The position numbers and the translations under genes are program-made. The notes below the pieces were generated by a model. It saw only the letters and a list, made by a program, of their open reading frames with translations. It ran no database searches and was not told where the DNA came from. Shown one piece after another: positions 54,639-64,000 of a stretch of 64,000 bases of DNA. This stretch comes from Branchiostoma floridae. Taxonomy: Eukaryota; Chordata; Leptocardii; Amphioxiformes; Branchiostomatidae. The stretch spans positions 18,646,084 to 18,710,083 of the forward strand of contig NC_049987.1 of assembly GCF_000003815.2 (NCBI RefSeq). Reading direction: 5' to 3'. The stretch's first letter is position 1. The number at the start of each line of letters is the position of its first letter.

Positions 54639-55315
54639 ACTCTGTCCCATATTACATTTGCTACACAACAGTATGGTACCGAATTTTACAAGCTAGGAAA
54701 TATGAATGTGTACCTTAGGAGTTAGAATGCTGGAAGTTGAAGTTTCTGGATTGCAAGTTGTACATTAGATTTAGAGCTTGTTTGGCCCTTGTTTTTGGAT
54801 TACGTATGTTGACCACAGGCGTTTGCGAAATTTACAACGTGCCAATTTTCCGTCCAGCAAAACAAGTTGATCTGTGTTGTCTGCAACGGGGGCGGTGCAA
54901 ATAACTATAAGGCATATGTATACATGCTAAATCGCATGGATTGTTTCTTAAATTTTGTCTTCCTATGTATGAAGAATTTATTATTTTTCCTTGGAAGATA
55001 ACAATAAGACTTATCATTCTAAGTAATCTAGTGTTATTTTACTTTGTGTTGTGATGTTCGAATGACCCCACCCCCATATAGAGAATAGTCTAGTCCTAAA
55101 CCCAATTTGACGAATGTTGTCTGTAGCGAACTGTGACAGCACTGTTACAGTCAACTGACCAAAGCTTCGGAGGGTTTCAGTTTATTGTCTTACTTGAATA
55201 TTGTATATCATTGATACCTGTGTGTCTCCATGGATGCCGTCACGTCTACGTAATGTATGGATAAATGACATTCATGGCCTTTGAATTCAAGTCTGCTAAG
55301 TCCACAGCTGCACAG

Positions 55316-55534
55316 TACTGTAAATGCATTTAAGTTCGCGGGGATTTAATTTCGTGGTTGCGGGAAAAAGGACTTTTCGCGGTGGTTTTAATTTCGCGGT
55401 AACACGTTAGACTGCAGTCTAATACCATAATAGAAAAATGTTCGCGGCGGTTTTAAGTTCGCGGTGACCACCGCGGTGGTCACCGCGAAAACCGCGAACA
55501 TTAATCCACCGCGAACGTTTCTGCATTTACAGTA
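55316..55534. mobile_element. MITE with TACTGTAAATGC termini (second copy)
   Basis: Ends TACTGTAAATGC and GCATTTACAGTA; repeated TTTAATTTCGCGG, TTAAGTTCGCGGT and ACCGCGAA units inside, with a near-perfect GACCACCGCGGTGGTC palindrome. Family member at 20756-20949. Confidence 0.85.
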
Positions 55535-56111
55535 ATACTGAGCCGAAAACGACTCTACTAGTACTGATCCACCAAAAAGCATGAAGTCCACGGTCTTTGA
55601 TTTCACGCCTGTGCGTCCACGGCAGTGCATGCAACTAAATACTAGACATTGACTACACGGCAGAGACATAGCCTGACCAAAAATTTGCTTCACCTGGTCG
55701 CTTGTCAGGTACTGATTATAAAACGACACCTTGCGGCGGATTGTTGTATTGCATCCAACGACCACTCACGCCATATTCCTAAGTATTGACTCAACCTCTA
55801 ATGTGCAAAATCCTACCATGTAAACGACTATAACGAACATAGCTTGTTTTAAAGTTAAAACAGAGCAAGCTCAAAACTAATCATCTTGTCGAGGACATGC
55901 GTGTTAGCAGTAGTAACTTGTATAGGGAAGCAGGCACATATTAAGTATAGTTAGCCTAGTTCACAAATAAGAGCTAGAAGATAAATTAATTGTAAACAGT
56001 AGATTAACAACATTGTAATATATGAACCGCAGGCATAGTATTAACATCCTGCATTGTTTTTTAATTGTTCATGTTCATGTGAGGACACAACAATGTGCTT
56101 GCAGCACCACT

Positions 56112-59100
56112 TTACTTCTGCTTCTTCTGCTGTGTCATCTTCCCATCAGCATTCTTATACATCTGCAAAGTAGGCATCAGTACCCAGGTGGCGAACATCT
56201 CTTGGGGAAAGAGGCCCACGATCCACAGCTGCAGAAAGGATAGGGTAATATATGTAGTTACTGTTGTTTGTTTATTTGTTTGTTTCTTTGTCTATGAGAA
56301 CGGTTAGTAGGCCGCTTTTCATTTAGCCTGCTTCACCGGCGTCTCTAGGGCCTTGGCGAAAATTGTTTTTTGGGGTGAGTTGTGTGTGTGTGTGGGTGGG
56401 TGTGGGTGTGGGTGGGTGGGGGTGGGTTGGTGTTTTCCATTTCCTGGCATATTTTCCTTTCCCGTCGTATTCCCGGATGAAAATCGCGAAATCGCGGAAC
56501 CATTGTGTGTCTATCGTATTCCCGGATAAAAATCGCGAAATCGCGGAACCATTGTGTGTCTATATACATTCCGAAAGACCGGCCGCCATTTTAGATTCTC
56601 CACTATAAACATTGAAAATGGCGGCAGTTGTGACGTCACAGCCAACAACGTACATTATCAAAATACAGCTGTTGTTGCCGATATTGCTGTTGCTATTTGC
56701 CCGCTAAAATTAAACCCGGAGGAATTTTTTTTTCGTGACGATTAATTGTTAATACGTTCCTGGAATTAAATAGTTACCGTAGTTACCTTGAAGAATTGTA
56801 AAACTCAACAAACCTGGAAGGAATGTGCGAAATAGCCACAAGTTACACCCACGAGCCCGACTGTTTTCAAGGCAGAGCGAACGAAAGACCCCGGGTTGGG
56901 TATCATGGCGTTAACGGGTTGGTTTGAACTCATATTTGTCGACACTGTCCCGGGAGTGACGGTCTAGAAAAAAGAAGACATTGTTCTATTATGTTACAAT
57001 CTTAAACTCTCTATCCGTATACAAAATAAAGCGCTTACCAGCAAGCTTTCGATCCGTCCTCTGATCCTTATCAATTTGAAATGACCCAAAGTTGCAAAAC
57101 ATTCGTATAGAATCGCTAGGACACTCGGTGGATTTTGACAAGGTGAAGATATACTGGATTCCGAACAGGATTACTTTCTCAAGGGAGTGAAAGAGACCAT
57201 TTGCATTAGAGCCCACCAACCTTCCCTCAAACGAGACGGGGGCCGATACCGACTCCCAAGCACATTTGATCCTTTGTTGACGTCACACTTCCGGTCTGGA
57301 TGTGTGACTTAGGCTTTGGGTCATTTCAACTTGATATGGGTCAGAGGACTGATCGAAAGCTTGTTGTTAAGCGTTTATTTTGTGCATGGATTTTAAAATA
57401 ACCGATACAGATGAACTTACATTCAAGAATTGTCCAATGTTTTATACTTGCAGACATTGACTAATGTCCCAGTTCTGATGCTTTTCCTCAGTATGTTTAA
57501 ATGTGACAAATATGACGATGTATGGGTGTACTGAAATCATCATAACTCCATAGTGCAAATAGCAGTCAATGTATCAAATCTATAGATATGTTGACTACAA
57601 GCTTAAGGTTGAGTTTAGTATTCTACATATATAATACAGGTGAGTGAGAAGAAAAAAGTGCATTCCGTACCTGCACGATGATACCCTTCTTCTTGTACTC
57701 AATGGCCAAACTACGAGAGAAATGCGTCACAAAGGCCTACAATTTGGGGAAAAAAATAAAATTTAGACTCATAACATTGTAACTGAAACTTAACTGGCAA
57801 ATAAGCTTCATATGCCCATTCTTTTTTGTCTTGACTTTAGGAAGGAATGACCTTCCTATAAAGGAATGGACTACTACGTATACATACATGTGATACATAC
57901 GTCCAGTCACAAAATGCATATTCCCAACTATTGAAAAACCGAAGAACTGGATATTATAAAAATTCTAACAGACTTAGACGTTTCAGACAGCATTCACCAT
58001 CTTTCACCAATGAACTTATGAATACATGAAGGAAATCAAGTATTTTCGATGTCTGACACATTTGACTTTATTCAGCTGTTGAATTATTTATGCAAATTAT
58101 ATACATATAATATAATAGCACAAATCATAAATGACAACAAACCTCGGTGCCTGCGTAGGTAGTCAGCAGAGGAAATGGAACCGCCCCTGACGTAGAGGAG
58201 ATGTTGATGACCACGCCCTTCTTTCTGATAGGTAACACATAAAGTTTTTGAGGTTAGAGATTTAGATGTTTGAACTCACGTGCCCGTGGCTGTGACATAG
58301 TCCTGTCCATCATGTTCAATGATTGAACCTGCCAATTTTTTACTCAATTTTGATGCGTATCCTCTGTGAAAATGAAAGCGTCTGAAATTGTTCCGACGCC
58401 GTCTATAGATATCAAAGAGCGTCTAAGCCCGTTTCAAACTGTCTGGACCCGTCACATGCCGTCAGAAACGACCGCGGAGACATCGTGAACGTCCGCGCCG
58501 TTCTGTCAGTTTTTATGTTGAACGCCCGGACGGCTGAAAGACCTTCAATTTCCGTCTGAAACGGCTACTGATCATGAGAAGTCTATGAAATACTCACCCG
58601 ACACCGGCAGCCGGCTTGTGCCTGTCCTTATTGTTTATGAAAGACGACGACTGTGACGATATATGTAATTTTGCGTAACGGTGAACGTGCTTATGACATA
58701 TTACCTCTGTACCATCCCTGGCAGCACAATCGAGGTCATCTGAAAATTGACGGAAATTGTAATTTATGTGTTTCTATAGCTGGCAAAAGAATGTATCCAA
58801 TTTCTCTTATCCCATTGCTTAAAAGAACACTTACACAAATAAAACAAGCGAATAACTAGTCAATATAAGAATATTCTAAGGAACAAATGATATGACGTCC
58901 AACACACCTTGATGACGGACATCACATTGACGTTCACCATTAGGTCATTAAGCTGAAAAATAGAAAAGATCCATCCGTTACAATAGTCACAACTACGTTA
59001 CAACGGCAATAAAAAATGTATGAAGAGAGATGGGGGTGGGGTACAAATTCATTGACCTGTATGACTCTATGTATATATTGTAAAGGTCCATAGGTGGCAG

Positions 59101-62100
59101 AGAAAAAAAAAGTCATTTAAGTACATACCTTATCCTCTACATTTAGGAAGAAGTCCGGGTAAGTGGGTGATGCCGTACCCACATTGTTGACTGGAGAAAA
59201 TAGAAACATAAATATCCGAATGAAAGCTCATCTCATTTGTTGGTAGAACCCATAGTTATAAAATTTAACCTTTTTCCAACACAAAAAAAAGAAGGAACTC
59301 ATCACAACATATTCATATTGAATCCCCTGCCCATTCCGTATCACTGGACCAAGTCCGTATCTGAGCAGGCTTGGTTTATGAGAATCTATGAGGAGTATCA
59401 AGAAGGCCTTTTAAGGTAAGGGCGTATCAACCCTCTCTAAACCGGGACGGTGGCAGAGCAGTGAACACCAATGGAATCTGTATTGGCGATAATGTAAAAA
59501 CAGGCAAGTTCAGGGTGTCATAATTTCATCTGTGAACATCCCAGGTCATAAGAACTCACCCCACACACAGCAGCTGTCTCAAGTGTCCAAAAGTCTGAAT
59601 TTTAAAGATTCCGGCCAGCGAAAGTTCCCGCAGTCCTCAAATATGCCGCCATCTTGGCATCACATGACCTCAATTTTGGGACTGACCACTTCAAATAAGG
59701 GGTCAGCACAGGCGTAACAAAACAAAAACTTTGTTATTTGCCTAATCTGAACGTATGCACCCTACACCGTCTTAACAATAAAAAATATTAAATTTTCCTG
59801 CTACAACAAGTCGAAAATAGGCTAAATTACTGGGCCTTCTGCGGCTGCGTATATTAGGGTCATTGCCCGGCAGGTTGTGTCTTCTCGCTATCTACGATTC
59901 GCTGATGACGTCATCTTCCAACTTCCGAGACATCAGTGAAGCAAATCGTACATCTGAAGAAGGTCGATGAGTTTGGCCGAAAATTTATGGTGGGTTCCTT
60001 CTTTTTTTTTTTGCGTTGAAACAAAGTTTAAACTTTATAACTAAAAAACATAAAGATATATTAGGAACCACTTCTTCCATGGGTCCTTCAGTATCTTACA
60101 ACAACAGTGGAAAGCATGTCTTCATGTATATCATGTACTCTGAATGCAGAATTTGTGTTAGCATTAATCATAATGTACCGTATTAGCTTCATGTCCGTTA
60201 ACATGGCATCCAGTCTACCGTGGACTGGCCAGGCTTTCTTTGGGGGATAGAGCTTTATCTGCCCCAGAGAAAGCCTAGCAATACACGGTAGATTGGATAC
60301 CAATTTGCTCATCCTTGTGAACTTTGAATGAACTTGACATCAATCTATTTTGTGCATAGGTATTGTGATTTTGTCTACGAGAATCATCAACATTGAAGAA
60401 ATCGTTGTTTTTTTCAGCTGCCTAGCTGTATTCATACTAGAAGATATATGAAAATCCCCTCTTAGTTAAAGGAAAGGAGGTACTACTAACCAAGACAGGC
60501 AATGTCCAGTCCCTCCAACTCCTGTTTGATGTTGTCGTAGATTTCGGTTGAGCCAAAATCTGCAACCACTATCTTTGTCTGAACGCCAGCTTTACTCTCT
60601 GCAAATTAGGCAAAATTGCATATATTTGGCTCAAAAAGATGAGCATTTAAAAAAAAAGCCGAGTACTATAATATTCTTCAGGTTGAATACAGCTACTTCA
60701 AAACAGTTATGAATCTAAATTTCAATCTCAACCGGAACGTTATAGAACGATTTCGCTCGCCTTTAACATCAATGTCAATGAAGCTTTTAGATGCTTGTCG
60801 CCATGTCGGTATCCTTGTTTGCTTTCAATTGGCTTTAGCTCAGGCATATATAGATTTTTCTTGCGTTTTATCGACAACGTTTTCAGATATTCGTCTGGTA
60901 TTCTCTTCTTTGAGCCGTAGACATTTAATAAATGTTCTTTGAGGCGATCAGAGTACGCTTGAGTTCCATGGAAATGCAATTTTGTACTCCAACATGGCGC
61001 CTACATAAGGTGGAAACGTTCGAACTGACATACATACATTGAAAAATGTCACTTCCCCAGTTCCCCCTTTGCATTAGCCACGCCTGGAGATGGCATCTCA
61101 CTGCACTTGGGACACCGGTGTGGCACTGTGGGGTTTGTTCATTGCGCGGCACTGTTGTGTTATTTTCGCCGATTTTTTTTTTATAATTTAGATATTGCGT
61201 TATATGTAAAAGTATGGCTTAGAAGACAACAACATACACAAAACGTTAAAAAATCGTTGAATTCGTTGAGTAATCTTTTGAAGCCCGCTGTGCCCCAAGT
61301 GCAGTGAGATACCACCATAAGTAGGGCTCCAGTGCTTGTTTAAAGCGCAGGCTATAAGGGTGTTTTATTTTTTTATCCAAATGACTGAAACGAATGTTTA
61401 CCTATCCCTGCAGCTACAGCCTTCAGCTTGCCTTCTGATCGACTGATCAGTACAATGTTCATCCCACGAGCTGCAAGCTAGAAGAAATTCAAGACGGAAA
61501 TTAAAGAACATTATTACTCTGCCAACATAATTAAAATATATAGCGATTTGAAAATACGTGTGAATGGCAAATGACTAAATGATGGCTAAAGAACACTTTG
61601 GGGAGTCTACATTAATTCACAAGAGACACACGCGCACAAACATACCAATATTATTTCCTCTAAGGTCCATGTATTCCATTAACAATATCTAATAATGTCA
61701 GCTGGGCAAAAATTCCCGACAATTTTTACCTAATAGTCTAAAATGATACTGACAGTCGTAGTATCCATAATTATCATCATGCATCCTAAACAAGGTCTCT
61801 CTTCATGTAAGGCCTAATCTATATAAACCAACGTTAAATCATTCATATATGCCCCAGCTATAACTATAAACAGTATAGGGGGAGGGGTCATCACGTGATT
61901 TCCCATCATGCTTTTCATTTGTATATGTGCACCACCTAGCGATTCCTAGAATTACTGTACATGCATGAAACCCCACGTCATAGCCCCATATATGTGGATA
62001 CATTGGCAAAGTAAATACAAACATGTAACCTTACTTGTTCTGCATATGCCTTGCCTATTCCGTCTGAGGCGCCTGTAACAACTGTAACAAAAGTAAAAAA

Positions 62101-62790
62101 AAATCAATTTGTTTCATAAAATGTCAAATCAAATTACATCACGAGTCTACAAACACACCAAGATATTAATTGAATTATCTTTATTTTCCTGACCATATGA
62201 GCTAAATGCAGCAATTCAGTTGTGTTACGTAGGATACTAAAGGCTAAGAACTACGACATGTAGTATTACAATTGGATAAACAATACATCTGGAGCTATGC
62301 TATCACTATATCTAATGTTTCTTCCGTTTTCTTAAAACATGTGTGTACGAACTCAAAGAGTTTTTGTTGTACATTGTTGTCTGTGGTTGTCATTATACGT
62401 AAACAAACAGTTTGTCTGTGGTTAACTGTTTACATCATGTGTCTACATTGAGAGAACCGGTAAAGGAGTTGCGTATATCATTGTATAAAGGAGAATCTAA
62501 TATAAAATGGACTTCATTTTCTATACGACTAGAAGGTAACATTCACTATCTCGTCTAGTCGATCTAAGGTGAAGCACCTGATTGTAGCATTAACTTTAAA
62601 CTTCTTTGAGGACATCCTACTTACCTGCCCACTTTCCTGCGTAGTTCCTAAAATCCACGGACAACTGAAGCGGTCCCGACAACAAGTAGACCCTTACTGT
62701 CTGCCAAACGCCCCATAACGCCTTGATTCCAAGATAGGACAGAGCAACTATCCCGGCGACTTCTACAAAGCTTTCGACGAACGCCGCCAT
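56112..62790 (-). CDS. SDR-family protein, HSDL1/HSD17B12 type, with altered active site
   Basis: Eleven reverse-strand exons: 62790-62625, 62081-62035, 61477-61402, 60598-60491, 59190-59129, 58952-58908, 58739-58705, 58224-58143, 57736-57671, 56963-56814, 56228-56112 (317 aa). N-terminal hydrophobic segment about 11-30; cofactor loop TGASDGIG (58-65); NNVG (134-137); SS with catalytic Ser190; Tyr203; PG; C-terminal KKQK, a KKxx-type ER-retrieval signal. The motif YxxxK reads YAGTE: Tyr203 is kept but the Lys is Glu207. Overall closest by eye to HSDL1 (LASRGLNIILISR-like, GYxxHS) and HSD17B12 (3-ketoacyl-CoA reductase / 17-beta-HSD). Vertebrate HSDL1 is also predicted inactive, but through Tyr-to-Phe. 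Likely an ER membrane pseudoenzyme. The start ATG in AAGATGGCGG begins the only frame leading to the cofactor loop. Confidence 0.9.
56381..56436. repeat. GT/GGGT low-complexity tract (SDR intron 10 side)
   Basis: GTGTGTGTGGGTGGGTGTGGG-like sequence, G-rich on the + strand, in the intron between exons 10 and 11. Confidence 0.85.
56466..56563. repeat. 49-bp perfect-like tandem duplication
   Basis: Two adjacent units starting CGTATTCCCGGAT and ending TTGTGTGTCTAT, with one base different. Each contains ATCGCGAAATCGCGGAACC. Confidence 0.9.
57014..57390. mobile_element. Foldback element (~377 bp) in the SDR intron between exons 9 and 10
   Basis: Arms share ACAAAATAAANGCTTA, CAAGCTTTCGATC and GTCCTCTGA, then TTGAAATGACCCAAAG, inverted. 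The unpaired interior is about 200 bp with no domain. Confidence 0.8.
59492..59868. repeat. ~370-bp dispersed repeat, copy 2 (SDR intron 4)
   Basis: Matches 32842-33210 over its length, same orientation on the + strand, therefore antisense to this gene. Includes ATATGCCGCCATCTTGG and TTTTGGGACTGACCACTTCA. Confidence 0.75.
60205..60301. mobile_element. Foldback MITE (~97 bp), SDR intron 4
   Basis: Ends GGCATCCAGTCTACCGTG and GGTATCCAATCTACCGTG inverted; GCTTTCTNTGGGG pairs at the centre. Confidence 0.78.
61089..61316. mobile_element. MITE with GGCATCTCACTGCACTTGGG ends (~228 bp), SDR intron 3
   Basis: Terminal inverted repeats of about 30 bp (ATCTCACTGCACTTGGG and CACCGG/CACAGC). Family member 26513-26758 is in the other orientation. 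Confidence 0.8.
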
Positions 62791-64000
62791 CTTTCGTCAC
62801 TCGTCTCAATCTAATAAGTGACACATAAACGCAAGCGTCCTTGCCAAATAAGGTCACCTTGATTAAACATGCGCTAATCAAAAATCGAGTTGATAATGGG
62901 CAAAGTTTGAAGTCATAACATGAAAGAAATTTCAAACATCTAATTATACCGTTATCTCAGAGGGTTAAGACACTTTGAAGACCCCCAGCGAAGTGGATGT
63001 TGACTCCCCTAGCAACACATAGCAACCACCTTTGACCCCAAGTTTCCCAGATTTCACCCATTGTTCGATAATATCCCCCTCCCCACCTAGTGTGAAAACA
63101 TCCCAGGAGGGGTGCCACCTTGCCAGGTGAGACATTACCTGGCACCCTGTAGGGGTACTGTCTGGGAAGGCAAGCCGGGTGTGTATTGGGTGTAGTGTTT
63201 CCAGTGTGTTAGAATTAATTTGAATGCCACTGTTTGAATTATGCTGTCATCATGAGTACAAATAACCTTGAAAATAGATACAGTACAGCTGATTTAATAG
63301 TGTCCAGCTTCAATCGTTCGTATCCAAACAATTATACACAGTTTTGACATGATCTGATTTCGACTGACTAAAACAAGAAACTGTTTTCAAATAAATGCCC
63401 CAATCCCTCCCAAGTCTTACCAAGGCTAAGTAAACCCAAACAACTTGACCATGTTTCCCCCAAAGAAGGAGGTTGATTATTTTAACCTCATTGCTTTTAA
63501 ACTAGTAATGCTACAGGAAGTATCATAATGTAGTATGTCTATAGTCCGGCCAGTATGCTCAAAAACTATTGTTAGGGTAAGAATTGTACATTGCTGAAAT
63601 GAGAAGGACATTCTGCATTACTGTTAAATGTTTAACAAATCAGACAAATAGATGGTAGTAAATACATCAGTAATCTATTTCAATTTTGTTTTTTAATACA
63701 ATGTGTATTTTACAAATCTACGTTACTCAAATTTGTTCCCTATTTCATACTGTCCCCTTCTCCCACATTCTTATATACATGTAATTTCAATTGTCCCTAG
63801 AACACCTAGCCCTGTACAATATGAACAATCATTGACAACTATGATAATACAAATACATACAAAAAATTTGTAAGGAGTGAGGAATGATTTCTTGACAGTC
63901 ACAGTCATTATTTTTGCCACCAAATCAGACAGATTTTGATTAAGACCAAATGTGGGTTACTGCCCAGGGTCAGTTTCTTCTCAGCCAAGTGCATTAACTG
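62791..64000. other. Upstream of the SDR gene; no gene seen
   Basis: Promoter side of the SDR gene. No supported exon or structured element to the window edge; short frames lack domains. Confidence 0.5.

Larger units (their letters stand above)
50451..56111. other. Intergenic repeat-rich region between P450 B and the SDR gene
   Basis: The region upstream of P450 B. No supported exon in 5.6 kb. It contains the 575-bp palindromic element, a 300-bp inverted repeat pair, SINE fragments, a GT microsatellite and two MITEs. Confidence 0.6.

Noticed and set aside
56112-62790. Calling the SDR an active HSD17B12 (3-ketoacyl-CoA reductase)
   Set aside because: Similarity is broad, but the YxxxK Lys is Glu and several stretches look closer to HSDL1; activity cannot be assumed.
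1-64000. LTR retroelements, Polintons or other virus-derived elements
   Set aside because: No paired long terminal repeats and no reverse transcriptase, integrase, capsid or envelope-like frame was recognised by eye; very degraded remnants cannot be excluded.

Overview
The window reads as chordate genomic DNA, most likely from a lancelet (Branchiostoma-like). The reasons are compact multi-exon genes with GT-AG introns, deuterostome families (pannexin/innexin channels, TMEM272-like proteins, CYP2-clan P450s, an HSDL1-like SDR), and a dense load of small foldback (MITE) elements and tRNA-derived SINEs. The species assignment is an inference; no species marker was read. Three runs of exactly 100 N mark assembly gaps of probably unknown length.

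Layout. 1-9.2 kb: two pannexin-family channel genes in convergent orientation (1015-4354 forward, 9230-6659 reverse), each with four transmembrane segments, four paired extracellular cysteines and N-glycosylation sequons in both extracellular loops. 11.2-23.7 kb: four intronless TMEM272-like genes in one direction, with PPxY motifs before the membrane core and cysteine clusters after it; the fourth has a gap in its N-terminal coding part. 23.7-31.1 kb: no recognised gene, scattered repeats. 31.2-50.5 kb: two CYP2-clan cytochrome P450 genes in tail-to-tail inverted orientation (31161-37458 forward, 50450-43242 reverse). I resolved each into ten exons; nine of ten have the same length in both, so they are an inverted duplication. 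Between their 3' ends lie a tandem satellite, a small Cys-rich ORF and an orphan terminal exon. 50.5-56.1 kb: no gene, but a long-armed palindromic element with a 9-bp target-site duplication and other inverted repeats. 56.1-62.8 kb: an 11-exon reverse-strand SDR gene of the HSDL1/HSD17B12 type, in which the Lys of the catalytic YxxxK motif is Glu. 62.8-64 kb: nothing recognised.

The genes do not form one pathway: they are three local duplication groups (pannexin x2, TMEM272-like x4, P450 x2) and one single-copy gene. P450s and an ER-anchored SDR could both act on lipids or steroids at the ER, but nothing in the sequence links them. No long retroelement coding region, CRISPR array or bacterial-type system was seen. 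The points most worth a second look are the altered SDR active site, the in-frame Lys/Glu-rich minisatellite in one pannexin, the PPxY-bearing intronless TMEM272-like array, the Asn in the I-helix of one P450, a possible 48-nt cassette exon in the same gene, and the MULE-like palindromic element.
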